Positions 1 to 8,000 of a stretch of DNA of 21,745 bases are shown here, one piece after another. This DNA is from B3-G11 sp039714175 (GTDB taxonomy: Bacteria; Actinomycetota; Acidimicrobiia; Spongiisociales; UBA5794), in the NCBI GenBank assembly GCA_039714175.1, contig JBDLJV010000015.1:1-21745 (forward strand). The letters run 5' to 3'. Under the pieces are notes generated by a model. The model had not been told where the DNA came from, did not search any database, and saw only the letters and a list, made by a program, of their open reading frames with translations. Position 1 is the stretch's first letter, and each line of letters begins with the position of its first letter. The position numbers were made by a program, and so were the translations under genes.

Positions 1-7
1 CGGCTAC

Positions 8-814
8 ATGACCGAATTCTCCGACCATCTTGTTGTCGTCCGCGGTGGCGGCGACCTCGGGTCCGGCGTCATTTGGCGCCTACGACGTGTCGGGTTTCCC
101 GTGGTCGTGCTCGAACTCGAGCGTCCATTGACTGTGCGCCGAACGGTCGCCTTCTCGTCCGCCGTGCTCGAAGGTCGAGTCGACATCGACGGAATCGAGG
201 GTGTTCTCGTCGCGTCAACCGATGAAGCGTTGGCCGTGACACAGCGAGGCGCTGTGCCTGTGCTGGTTTCCAGGGACATCCCATCGTTCCCATCGCCACC
301 CTCAGTTGTTGTCGATGCGAGGATCGCCAAGAAGTCGCTGGACACGACGATCAGCCAGGCTCCTTTCGTCGTCGGCCTCGGCCCCGGTTTCATCGCCGGT
401 ATCGACTGTGACGCTGTGATCGAAACCATGCGAGGGCACACGCTTGGACGTGTGATCTGGAACGGTCCCGCCCTGCCCGACACCGCCACCCCCGGGGAGA
501 TCGGCGGAGAATCCGCTGCTCGTGTCCTCAGGGCGATGCTGGACGGTGTACTCACCTGGGATGTCTCGTTTGGTGATTCCGTGGACGCTGGACAGACACT
601 TGGAGCGATCGATGACGTACCCGTCGTGGCCAAGATCGGGGGCACGGTACGCGGACTGATCACCCCTGGCGCGGTGACGGTCGGCCTGAAGATCGGCGAC
701 GTGGACCCTCGATTCGATCCGGATGCCATCGGCCAGATCTCGGACAAAGCACTGTCGATCGGTGGTGCCGTGCTCGAGGCCATCCTTGTCTGGATGGGCG
801 GCATCGACCGATGA
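8..814 (+). CDS. yqeB: YqeB (EF2563-type) selenium-dependent molybdenum hydroxylase system protein
   Basis: This 268-residue protein belongs to the YqeB/EF2563 family, known from gene neighbourhood to accompany selenium-dependent molybdenum hydroxylases and thought to help mature or insert the labile selenium cofactor; its exact reaction is not established. The N-terminus has a Rossmann-like glycine motif (VVRGGGDLGSGV, residues 9-20). The family-typical block GLGPGFIAG...DCDAVIET...RGHTLGRVI lies near residues 123-150, followed by a PDTATPGEIGG segment and a C-terminal part with biotinyl-like beta repeats (VSFGDSVDAGQTLG). No signal peptide or membrane segment is seen. The ATG at 8 gives a normal family start, but only seven bases precede it, so an upstream start cannot be excluded. 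Its last four bases (ATGA) overlap the start of yqeC, so the two are translationally coupled. The rest of the hydroxylase system lies on the opposite strand from about 4.6 kb. Confidence 0.85.
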   Translation: MTEFSDHLVVVRGGGDLGSGVIWRLRRVGFPVVVLELERPLTVRRTVAFSSAVLEGRVDIDGIEGVLVASTDEALAVTQRGAVPVLVSRDIPSFPSPPSVVVDARIAKKSLDTTISQAPFVVGLGPGFIAGIDCDAVIETMRGHTLGRVIWNGPALPDTATPGEIGGESAARVLRAMLDGVLTWDVSFGDSVDAGQTLGAIDDVPVVAKIGGTVRGLITPGAVTVGLKIGDVDPRFDPDAIGQISDKALSIGGAVLEAILVWMGGIDR

Positions 815-1524
815 CAGCACCTCTGCATGAACGATTCGGCTTGGGGCAGCGAGAGTTGGTCTCGATCGTCGGCGCAGGCGGCAAGTCCACGACGATGTTC
901 ACACTCGGTCGGGAACTTGCTGCCGAACAGCACCGTGTCATCGTCACAACCACGACGAAGCTGGCAGTGGAGCAGGCAGGTGAGCCGGCACTGTGGACCG
1001 ATGGCTCTTCAGACGTCGAAGCTGCCCTTGTCGCCGGTCAGGCCCTCTTTGTCGCCGCCGAGCACATTCCGGAGAAGGTCACAGGGCCGACACCGGAGGC
1101 GGTCGATCGCCTCTTCGCCGAGACAACTGCCGACTACATCATCGTCGAAGCAGACGGCGCACGGTCACTGCTGATCAAGGCACCCGAGGAACATGAACCG
1201 GTGATCCCTTCGACGTCGACGATGGTCGTTGTTGTTGCTGCGCTCGATGCCCTCGGCCAGCCGATCTCCGACGTCGCACACAGACCCGAACTCGTGGCTC
1301 GCCTCGCCGGATCCCGGCCAGACGCCGTACTCACCGTCGAAGGTGCCGCCAGAGTCCTCCTCCACCCCGAAGGCGGCCTCAAGGGCATCCCAGTCAACGC
1401 CCGTGTTGTCATGGCCCTGACGAAGCTGACCTGGGAGGAACGCGACACGGCCGCTGAACTCATCTCGATCCTCACCACTCACCCCCGTGTAGACCGCGTG
1501 GTCCCTATCCCCCTCATCCGCTGA
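811..1524 (+). CDS. yqeC: YqeC selenium-dependent hydroxylase accessory protein (P-loop NTP-binding)
   Basis: This 237-residue cytoplasmic protein matches the YqeC family of putative selenium-dependent hydroxylase accessory proteins. It begins with an ATP/GTP-binding loop, SIVGAGGKSTTM (residues 18-29), followed by the family-typical VTTTTKL strand near residue 46. A VEADGARSLLIKAPEEHEP motif lies near residues 112-130 and a VAHRPE motif near 156. Length is usual for the family. The ATG at 811 overlaps the yqeB stop, so both proteins are probably made together. Known SDMH loci often add a MocA-type cytidylyltransferase; none is visible here. The role in cofactor or selenium handling is inferred from conserved context, not from demonstrated chemistry. 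Confidence 0.87.
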   Translation: MTAPLHERFGLGQRELVSIVGAGGKSTTMFTLGRELAAEQHRVIVTTTTKLAVEQAGEPALWTDGSSDVEAALVAGQALFVAAEHIPEKVTGPTPEAVDRLFAETTADYIIVEADGARSLLIKAPEEHEPVIPSTSTMVVVVAALDALGQPISDVAHRPELVARLAGSRPDAVLTVEGAARVLLHPEGGLKGIPVNARVVMALTKLTWEERDTAAELISILTTHPRVDRVVPIPLIR

Positions 1525-1530
1525 GCGATC

Positions 1531-1601
1531 ATCGTTCATCGTCGATCGTTCATCGTCTGTCGTTCGGCGTTCGGCGTCAAGCGTCTGTCGTTCGGCGTTC
1601 G
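1531..1601. repeat. degenerate GTCGTTC/ATCGTTCATCGTC short-repeat tract
   Basis: Directly after yqeC the sequence becomes a chain of short related words. A 13-mer ATCGTTCATCGTC occurs at 1531-1543 and again at 1545-1557. A 19-mer, GTCTGTCGTTCGGCGTTCG, occurs at 1555-1573 and again at 1583-1601, a 28-bp period. The 13-mer CTGTCGTTCGGCG (1557-1569) recurs exactly at 18332-18344, and a looser relative sits at 11672-11713. It codes for nothing recognisable. Such tracts are probably slipped-strand or dispersed intergenic repeats; function unknown. Confidence 0.75.
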
Positions 1602-1682
1602 ACGCGAGGCTTTCTCGGGGAGGAAGGAGTGCTGCCTCGGCGGCGGTATTGGCCGTGGCCATGTTCTCCTCAGAAGCAGCGT

Positions 1683-1712
1683 AGATGGGGCGACCCGAAG
1701 GCCGCCCCATCT
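1683..1712. terminator. 10-bp perfect hairpin between convergent yqeC and beta-helix gene
   Basis: AGATGGGGCG (1683-1692) and CGCCCCATCT (1703-1712) form a perfect 10-bp GC-rich stem with a 10-base loop. It lies 20 bp beyond the stop of the - strand beta-helix gene and about 160 bp beyond the stop of yqeC. That position fits a bidirectional transcription terminator for the two convergent units. There is no long T-run on either side, so it is not a textbook intrinsic terminator. Confidence 0.6.
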
Positions 1713-1732
1713 GACTTATCGCTTTGGCACGG

Positions 1733-2761
1733 CTAGGCGCTTGGCTGACCGATCTCCTTGTTGGTCCCGATGTCGTCAACGCCGACATAGGCGTCATCGA
1801 AACCGTTCACCTTGTTGTTGGTGAAAATGTTTCCATCTCCGTAGTTCCCGATTCCGATGTCGTAGTCGTGCGTCGCAGAGTCCACGCCCTTGTCGAAGAC
1901 CTTGTTGTTGTCGATGGTCCCGTCGTCAGCATAGAAATAGATCCCGATCTCAGAATTGCCGGCGATCCGGTTCTGACTGATCGTGATTCCGTCTGCCGCA
2001 TAGACAAGAATCGCCGTGGCTGCCCAGTCGCTCACACCGAGCCACTGGTTGCCGTACACAACATTGTGCGTCACCGTTCCCATGGCCCCGAAGCCCATCT
2101 GGATGCTGTTGGCAGCTAGGTTCGCTTGCGTGGCGCTTGCACCCACGACGTTGTTCGCGATAGTGACGTCGACGTCTCCATTGGCGACGATGCCTGTTTT
2201 CTGATAGGCGGAGATGTCGTTCCCCTTCACGAGCACGCTCAGCGGTGCGGGATGGGTTCCGTCGTACGGTGCGTTACGCACCTCGATCGCATTGCCCTCC
2301 TGACAACCGCTCGGTCCCTGGTTGATTCCAGTCACCGTCGTCTTGGTGATCGATCCGGATGCACTATCGAACATGATTCCTCGGAGCCGATTGGCCCCGC
2401 TATCGCAAATGTTGACCAAACCGGAGGCCGCCACAGTGACGTCTGTCACGTGCGCAACGATGCCACCATTGGCGACCACCGCGCCGACGAAGTGCCCACC
2501 GGACGGATCGACGGCAGTAATCGTGTACCCCGCGCCATCAAGTGTGTACCCGTCCGGGACAACAATCGTCGAATCCGTTGTGCAGTTGCCGTCCAGCGTC
2601 ATGGTTGTTCCCGCAATCGTGAAACTGCAGTTCGTCGTTGCCGAAGCACCCCCGGCAGGTATCAGTGCCAGTCCGGTGACCAACGCCACCAGCAGCAGCC
2701 ACCTTCCCGACCTACGCGTTGACCGGAACAGTCCCGCGTCATATCCAATTCCCCTTCGCAT
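1733..2761 (-). CDS. secreted right-handed parallel beta-helix (NosD/PbH1-like) protein
   Basis: This 342-residue protein looks exported. It has a long basic N-terminal region with Arg pairs, a hydrophobic core (WLLLVALVTGLALIPA, residues 21-36) and an ASA signal-peptidase site near residues 39-41. The mature part is rich in Gly, Asn, Asp, Val and Ile with short beta-strand repeats of the kind GIVANGDVDVTIANNVV, AILVYAADGITISQNRI and GIYFYADDGTIDNNKV, which is the pattern of parallel beta-helix (PbH1) proteins. Four cysteines (about 45, 59, 118, 152) could make two disulfides outside the cell. The ATG at 2761 follows GGGAGTGAGGA. No catalytic residues can be assigned; some such folds are carbohydrate lyases or epimerases, others are structural. 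By eye its base composition is less GC-rich than its neighbours. It is bounded by hairpins on both sides and probably transcribed alone. Confidence 0.82.
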   Translation of the reverse strand: MRRGIGYDAGLFRSTRRSGRWLLLVALVTGLALIPAGGASATTNCSFTIAGTTMTLDGNCTTDSTIVVPDGYTLDGAGYTITAVDPSGGHFVGAVVANGGIVAHVTDVTVAASGLVNICDSGANRLRGIMFDSASGSITKTTVTGINQGPSGCQEGNAIEVRNAPYDGTHPAPLSVLVKGNDISAYQKTGIVANGDVDVTIANNVVGASATQANLAANSIQMGFGAMGTVTHNVVYGNQWLGVSDWAATAILVYAADGITISQNRIAGNSEIGIYFYADDGTIDNNKVFDKGVDSATHDYDIGIGNYGDGNIFTNNKVNGFDDAYVGVDDIGTNKEIGQPSA

Positions 2762-2867
2762 TCCTCACTCCCGTCTGAGACAGAGGCAATGCGTGACTCG
2801 TCTGGAACCTCGCCCATACGAACTCCACCCCTATCTCTGTTCGAGCCGTTGAACCCCGCCATCCCCG

Positions 2868-2899
2868 AAAAAAGCAGACCTAAAGCCCATCGACTGCTT
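2868..2899 (-). terminator. candidate intrinsic terminator on the - strand
   Basis: Read on the - strand, the stem AAGCAG/CTGCTT (2894-2899 and 2872-2877) has a 16-base loop and runs into six T residues (complement of A2868-2873). It lies about 315 bases after the hydantoinase stop and about 107 bases before the beta-helix start. It would separate the hydroxylase operon transcript from the beta-helix gene. The stem is short and the loop long, so this is only a candidate. Confidence 0.42.
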
Positions 2900-2964
2900 G
2901 AGATTCATCCTATCAGACAGAATCGCCGCGAGGTCTCCGAATGCGATCACCCTACGGAGCGATC

Positions 2965-3000
2965 TTGCGCGAGTGCTCGCTTCTCCCGAGTCTCGCGCGA
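2965..3000. repeat. nested inverted repeat (GCGCGAG / CTCGCGC with inner CTCG / CGAG)
   Basis: GCGCGAG (2967-2973) pairs with CTCGCGC (2992-2998), and inside it CTCG (2976-2979) pairs with CGAG (2987-2990) around a 7-base loop. The two stems stack with one or two unpaired bases between them. It lies in the 450-bp non-coding stretch between the beta-helix gene and the hydantoinase gene, where I see no credible gene. It may add to transcription termination downstream of the hydroxylase operon. Confidence 0.5.
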
Positions 3001-3018
3001 TTGCGCGGCAGGTCTCTT

Positions 3019-3183
3019 CTTCTTCGTCTCTCCCCTCCGCGGGAGAGATGGCCCGAGCGCAGCGAGGGTCAGAGAGGGGGCAACCACAGCAGTATCAACC
3101 GACTTCTGATGCTGGCTCACCCCCCTCTCTGCTTCGTCGCTTCGCTCCTTGCTGTCTCTCCCGCCAGGGGAGAGACAAAGAAG
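3019..3183. repeat. large imperfect inverted-repeat intergenic element (about 62-bp arms)
   Basis: Two arms of about 62-64 bp (3019-3080 and 3120-3183) are imperfect reverse complements, separated by about 39 bp. Each arm starts from its outer end with CTTCTT(C/T)GTCTCTCCCC and ends with AGAGAGGGGG. Each arm also contains its own small hairpin (for example TCTCTCCC/GGGAGAGA at 3028-3048). The middle of the arms carries GAGCGCAGCGAGGG and GGAGCGAAGCGACGAAG, a composition seen in dispersed REP- or MITE-like intergenic elements. It lies 30 bp beyond the hydantoinase stop and could fold into a long terminator or processing structure. No transposase is present. Confidence 0.7.
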
Positions 3184-3213
3184 AACGCGACAGGCGCTTC
3201 TTGGAGAGGTGGG

Positions 3214-4614
3214 CTAGGAGGTCTTTTCGGGGAGGAGGGCGTTCGTGCCGCGGTGGAGGTACTGGCCGTGGCCGGGATCCCCGATGAACTCGCCGTGATC
3301 CACGATCAGTTTGCCGCGTGACAACACGCTCTCAACTCGACCACCGATCTCGGCGCCCTCGAAAACCGAGTAGTCGAGGTTCATGTGATGCGTCTCAGCG
3401 GAAAGGGTGTGGGGCGCTGCCGGGTCGTAGATGACGATGTCGGCATCGGACCCCGGAGCGATCGTTCCCTTCCTCGGGTAGATACCCGACAGTTTCGCCG
3501 GGGTCTCGGACGTCACCTCGATCCAACGCGTCAGCGGGATCCAACCCTCGAGCACGCCCTGGTACACAAGATCCATGCGATGCTCGACGACTCCGAGACC
3601 ATTCGGGATCTTGCGGAAATCCCCCCGGCCGGCTTCCTTCTGCTCCCATGTGAACGGACAGTGATCCGTCGCAACAGCATCCATGCGCCCACTCCCGATA
3701 CCGGACCAGAGGGCGGCGTGGTGGCCCTCGGAACGACGACGCAGCGGCGGGGAGCACACGAACTTGGCCGCCTCGAAGCCCTCTGGCAGATCCTCTTGAG
3801 CCAACCACAGGTACTGCGGGCAGGTTTCGGCGAACACGGGCAGCCCCCGGTCGCGGGCCACAACTGCCTCAGCGAACGCCTCCTGGGAGGAGATATGCAC
3901 GATGACCAGTGGACAGTCAGCGATCTCGGCCAAGGCAGCGACCCTGTGCACAGCTTCGGATTCCATCGATGCCGGGCGGGTGAGGAGGTGATGGATCGGA
4001 TCGGTCTCGCCGCGTTCAACCGCCTGATCACGGAGGGCGTCGATGGCGATGCCGTTCTCCGCGTGCATCATGATCGTGGCACCGACCGACGCCGCGACCT
4101 GCATCGCTTCGAGGATCTGCCGATCGTCCGACAGGTTGACACCCGGGTATGCAGTGAACAGCTTGAAGGTGGTGACTCCCTCGTGCATCATCTCAGCGAA
4201 CTCCGCGAGCGTGCCGTCGTGCACATCGGTCACCATCATGTGGAACCCGTAGTCGATGTACGACTCCCCCTCGGCCCGCTCCATCCACTCGGCCAAACCC
4301 GCCTTGAGCGTTGAACCGCGCGTCTGCCCTGCGTAGTCAACGATTGTGGTCGTGCCGCCGATGGCGGCTGCCCTCGTCCCTGTCGCGTAGGTATCCGCAG
4401 AAGATGTGTCGGACACCGGAAGCTCCATGTGCGTATGCATGTCCACGCCACCCGGGATCACGTACCGGCCCGTGGCATCGATCACTCGGTCGAACTCACC
4501 GCCAGCGGATCCGGGATCAACAACACCGGCGACCCGCTCATCTTCGATGATGACGTCTGCTTCGGTGGCCGTGGCGGCCGTTACGACTGTTCCGTTGCTG
4601 ATGAGTGTTCGCAT
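3214..4614 (-). CDS. hydA: dihydropyrimidinase/hydantoinase (cyclic amidohydrolase)
   Basis: This 466-residue enzyme belongs to the dihydropyrimidinase/D-hydantoinase family, which opens cyclic amide rings with a binuclear metal centre. All ligands are visible: H60 and H62 in DMHTHMELP, the carbamylated lysine K151 in TTFKLFTAYPG, H184 in MMHAENG, H240 in VHISS, and D317 in VATDHCPF. The family motifs GGTTTIVDYA, AETCPQYLWL and CSPPLR are also intact, and length is normal. I chose the ATG at 4614, giving MRTLISNGTVV, the usual family N-terminus; an in-frame ATG at 4623 is also possible, with AGAAGGG 17 bases upstream. The frame opens further upstream, but that part overlaps ygfK and is spurious. 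It follows ygfK by about 31 bp and ends the hydroxylase operon. The E. coli counterpart, the phenylhydantoinase gene hyuA (ygeZ), lies in the analogous cluster. The natural substrate is unknown; a purine- or pyrimidine-derived ring is likely. Confidence 0.88.
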   Translation of the reverse strand: MRTLISNGTVVTAATATEADVIIEDERVAGVVDPGSAGGEFDRVIDATGRYVIPGGVDMHTHMELPVSDTSSADTYATGTRAAAIGGTTTIVDYAGQTRGSTLKAGLAEWMERAEGESYIDYGFHMMVTDVHDGTLAEFAEMMHEGVTTFKLFTAYPGVNLSDDRQILEAMQVAASVGATIMMHAENGIAIDALRDQAVERGETDPIHHLLTRPASMESEAVHRVAALAEIADCPLVIVHISSQEAFAEAVVARDRGLPVFAETCPQYLWLAQEDLPEGFEAAKFVCSPPLRRRSEGHHAALWSGIGSGRMDAVATDHCPFTWEQKEAGRGDFRKIPNGLGVVEHRMDLVYQGVLEGWIPLTRWIEVTSETPAKLSGIYPRKGTIAPGSDADIVIYDPAAPHTLSAETHHMNLDYSVFEGAEIGGRVESVLSRGKLIVDHGEFIGDPGHGQYLHRGTNALLPEKTS

Positions 4615-4645
4615 GGTCCCCATGATGGTCGATTTCGCAACCCTT

Positions 4646-7600
4646 CTAGGTGAGTGTGGGCACTCCGATCCTCGTGCCTCCATCGCTCGCGGCCGGCAAC
4701 TCCGGCATCGAACCATCCAGGCCCTTCCACAGCGCGTACATCGTGGCGGCCGCTTCAAGCGAGATCTCATCCACGACACCAGCAAGATCTCCCGGGACCG
4801 CCGACTGGAAGCCGAACGATTCATCGAACGACGCTTCAACCGAAGGCGACACGTACTCGATGGACCCGTTGATCGACAGGCGATGCGTCTCGCCTTCGAA
4901 ACGACCCAGAACCGTCACGATCCCGCCCTCACGGAGGACCAGGAACGCATTCGAAGCCTGGGCATGGAACTCGGCCTTGTCGAGATAGAGCCTCGGCTTG
5001 TCCTCATAGGGCTTGCCAGACGTCGGGCAGGCAGTGACACAGTTTCCGCACTCGTTGCAGAAGTCGGTGAGGACAGCGATCTGATGCGGCTGGTCCACAC
5101 GGAACGCTGTCGTACCTGCCTCAACAAGCCCGTCCCCTTCCACATGGAACGTTGGCACATCGGCCGAGAACGGTTCAGCCGTGTAGGTCATCAGCGCCAG
5201 GTTCGGACACACCCCGACACACAGGCTGCAGATCGTGTCACAGTCAAGACACCGGCTTGCCTCCTCCTGTGCCTCCTCTGCGGTGAACACGAGCGCCGTC
5301 TCGTTGAAGTTGTTCCGCACGGTCAGCGGCGTGAACTTCGTCGGGACCCGATACTCGCGCCGTGCCCTGCGCATCAACAGGTCAGCGGCGTCATCCGTCG
5401 TCGGAATCGCCAACGGCTCTTGTGCTCCTGCACCTGTGACCGAGGCGATGATCGCTGCGGCGGCAGCCTTGCCGTCCGCTGCAGCCTCCACGATCGATGA
5501 CGGTCCGTCTGCTGCGACGTCGCCGCCTGCGTAGACACCAGATACAGAGGATTCGAAGGTCTCAGGGTCAACCTCGATGTATCCGCGCGACGTCAGTTCG
5601 GGTTTCGCTTCACCGAAGAAGTCGAGCAACGAATGCTGACTGATCGCGAGGATCAACGTGTCGAGCGGGATCTCGAACTCCGAGTCGGGTACGTCATGAG
5701 GGATCTTCCGTCCCGACGAGTCACGGTCGCCCCGGTACTCGGTCCGGGTTGCGACGAGCCCTGCCAGCTTGCCATCTTCAACATGCAGGGATGCAGGATT
5801 CGCCAGCTCCTCGATCGCGATCCCCTCTTCCTGACATGCGTGGACCTCCTCGAGGTCAGCGGGCATCTGATCGATCGTGCGCCGGTAGATGATCGAAACG
5901 TCGGTCGCCCCGACCCGCCAAGCAGACCGGGCACAGTCCATCGCTGTGTCCCCTGCTCCAATGACCCCGACCCGCGGCCCGACCGTGATCGGATCGTTCT
6001 CTCGCACGCTGCGCAGGAAGGACAATGCGTCGAGCACACCGTCGGCGTCCTCCCCTTCGAAACCGAGGTACTTCGGGAGCTGGGCGCCGACAGCAACGAA
6101 CACGCGGCCGAATCCGTCATTGCGCAGGTCATCGAGGGAGAAATCCTTCCCAGCCGTCTGGTTGTAGCGGATCTCGACTCCGAGTTCTTCGAGGATCGCC
6201 ATGTCCTTGTCGATCTCCGACTGGGGAAGCCGGTACTCGGGGATCGCTCCCCCGACCATGCCACCCGGATACGCATGTGCTTCGAAGATCGTGACGCCGA
6301 TACCTGCAGCCGCGAGCAGCTGTGCTGCAGCGATACCAGCCGGACCGGCACCGATGATCGCGACCTTCTCGCCGGTGGCGACCGCCTTGTCCGGAGTCCT
6401 GGGCCATGTCTCATGGGACATGATGAAACGCTTCATGTCGCGGATGGCGAGCGGCTGATCGAGATGTGTGCGAATGCAGGTCGTCTCACAGAGATGGTCG
6501 CACACGCGCCCGAGGATCGAGGGCACGGGGTTGTCCGCTCGGGTGATGTCGACCGCGTCGTCGAACCTTCCCTCACGTACGGCACGCATGTATGCCGGGA
6601 CGTCCTGGGACACAGGGCACTCGTCCACACAAGGCGCCTCGATACAGTCGAACAGTCCTAGCTTGCGGTCGGTCTTGGACCGGTCGGTGCGGAACGACTC
6701 GTTGCGATAGCGCCAGTCCTCCCGCACCTCTGTGGCGTAGCCGCGGAGATGGTCGAGTGATGAACCAGCGAAGTCCGTGAGGCTCGTTGCCTCTGCCTTG
6801 TCGAGGCTCAGGTTCAGCTCCTCGATGTACTGAGGGAGACGCAGGTACCCGCCAGTCTTGAGCAGGTCGGAGCACACGGTGACCGTTGCCATGCCGGAGG
6901 CGAGGAGATCGGACACGTTGAACGCATCGGCACCGCCTGCGAACGACATCAGCATGTCGCCTTCGAACTCCTCCGACAGACGAAGTGCGAGATTCGACGT
7001 CACCGCATGGAGCGCCCGACCAGACATGTACATCATGTCGTCATCGGGGAACGTTGACTTGTGGTTCTCCACCTCGAGCGTGTTCGAGAGCTTGAGCCCG
7101 AACGTCAAGTTCTCACGGTCGGCGATCCGTTTGAGGTTGTGGAACATCGGGATCGCATCTTCGTACTTCAGATCGTGGCCGAATGCCTCGTCGGGGATGA
7201 CCACATCGGTGAAACCGAGTTCGTCGTTGACGATCCCGCGCACACCTTCGGCTCCAAGCAGTGTCGGGTTGCATTTCACGGAAGTATGCAGCCCTCGCTC
7301 TTCGAGGAGATACGCGGAGATCTGCTCGATCTCCTCCGGCGGGCATCCGTGCATCGTCGACAGCGTCATCGTGTTGGACAGCTGCTTCGGGATGGCGATC
7401 TGATCGATCTCGGGATACCGCTCGGAAACGACGTCGACGAAGACGTCCACGTAACCGGTTGCGTCGTTCATGACATCGAGGTACCACTGGACGTTCGGCT
7501 CGAGGATCCCCTTGAGGTCGTATCCGACACTCATGTTGAAGATCATCCCCGGGGAATCCCCTGGGAACCCCAGCTTGTGATGCAACGCATGGATCAACAC

Positions 7601-7984
7601 CCAGGCACGCAGATACTCATCGAAGGACTGATGTACCTTGAGTTCCTGGGACCACTCGACGTTGTAGCCCTCATCCTCGATGTCGATACAGGGCTTGTTC
7701 ACATCAAGCTCGTCGAGCGTTTGGATCGTCTTCAGCTCTATGAACCGGGCACCGACGAGCCATGACACGATGATGTTCTGCGCCATCTGTGTGTGAGGCC
7801 CGGCCGCGACGCCGAAGGGCGTCTCGAGCATCTGCCCGTAGTTGTCAAGCCTGAATCGGTCATCCTCGCTCGGGACGAAGAAGGAGCGACGCGGGATGCC
7901 GAAGATCGAGTCCTTCTCCTCGAGTTCGGTGAAGACCCAGTCCGTCAATTGCTCCATCGTGATGGGCTGAAACCGGTCCGACAT
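4646..7984 (-). CDS. ygfK: YgfK, putative selenate reductase subunit / FAD-NAD(P)H and Fe-S electron-transfer protein
   Basis: This 1112-residue protein matches the YgfK family. Residues 1-430 resemble a dihydroorotate-dehydrogenase-like TIM barrel. A GltD-type Fe-S segment follows, with cysteines at 447, 452, 456, 495, 499 and 503. Then comes an FAD-binding motif GAGPAG (545-550), an NAD(P)H-binding motif GAGDTA (676-681) and a GVYAGGD FAD motif (816-822). Two ferredoxin-like clusters lie near the C-terminus (C912-C926 and C976-C986). It should carry electrons between a pyridine nucleotide and a partner, very likely the neighbouring molybdenum hydroxylase, which lacks its own FAD subunit. 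The name 'selenate reductase' comes from E. coli genetics and is not proof of activity. The ATG at 7984 is preceded by AAAGGA at 7 bases; upstream codons in the open frame overlap ssnA and were discarded. It begins 16 bp after ssnA. Confidence 0.92.
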   Translation of the reverse strand: MSDRFQPITMEQLTDWVFTELEEKDSIFGIPRRSFFVPSEDDRFRLDNYGQMLETPFGVAAGPHTQMAQNIIVSWLVGARFIELKTIQTLDELDVNKPCIDIEDEGYNVEWSQELKVHQSFDEYLRAWVLIHALHHKLGFPGDSPGMIFNMSVGYDLKGILEPNVQWYLDVMNDATGYVDVFVDVVSERYPEIDQIAIPKQLSNTMTLSTMHGCPPEEIEQISAYLLEERGLHTSVKCNPTLLGAEGVRGIVNDELGFTDVVIPDEAFGHDLKYEDAIPMFHNLKRIADRENLTFGLKLSNTLEVENHKSTFPDDDMMYMSGRALHAVTSNLALRLSEEFEGDMLMSFAGGADAFNVSDLLASGMATVTVCSDLLKTGGYLRLPQYIEELNLSLDKAEATSLTDFAGSSLDHLRGYATEVREDWRYRNESFRTDRSKTDRKLGLFDCIEAPCVDECPVSQDVPAYMRAVREGRFDDAVDITRADNPVPSILGRVCDHLCETTCIRTHLDQPLAIRDMKRFIMSHETWPRTPDKAVATGEKVAIIGAGPAGIAAAQLLAAAGIGVTIFEAHAYPGGMVGGAIPEYRLPQSEIDKDMAILEELGVEIRYNQTAGKDFSLDDLRNDGFGRVFVAVGAQLPKYLGFEGEDADGVLDALSFLRSVRENDPITVGPRVGVIGAGDTAMDCARSAWRVGATDVSIIYRRTIDQMPADLEEVHACQEEGIAIEELANPASLHVEDGKLAGLVATRTEYRGDRDSSGRKIPHDVPDSEFEIPLDTLILAISQHSLLDFFGEAKPELTSRGYIEVDPETFESSVSGVYAGGDVAADGPSSIVEAAADGKAAAAAIIASVTGAGAQEPLAIPTTDDAADLLMRRARREYRVPTKFTPLTVRNNFNETALVFTAEEAQEEASRCLDCDTICSLCVGVCPNLALMTYTAEPFSADVPTFHVEGDGLVEAGTTAFRVDQPHQIAVLTDFCNECGNCVTACPTSGKPYEDKPRLYLDKAEFHAQASNAFLVLREGGIVTVLGRFEGETHRLSINGSIEYVSPSVEASFDESFGFQSAVPGDLAGVVDEISLEAAATMYALWKGLDGSMPELPAASDGGTRIGVPTLT

Positions 7985-8000
7985 TGGCGTTTCCTTTCGG

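Noticed and set aside
1531..1601. Possible CRISPR array
   Set aside because: The repeats are short, degenerate and directly adjoining with no unique spacers of constant size, and no cas gene is present.
2789..3321. Several overlapping + strand open frames in the 2762-3213 gap
   Set aside because: They translate the inverted-repeat element into Arg/Ser/Pro-rich low-complexity peptides with no ribosome site or family pattern.
4615..4839. 75-codon upstream extension of the hydantoinase frame
   Set aside because: It overlaps the 3' end of ygfK and is Arg/Ser-rich shadow sequence; the family N-terminus begins at 4614.
4406..6661. Long + strand open frames (4406-5500, 5633-6661) over ygfK and the hydantoinase
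   Set aside because: No family motifs; both lie inside genes with complete catalytic and cofactor motifs on the - strand.
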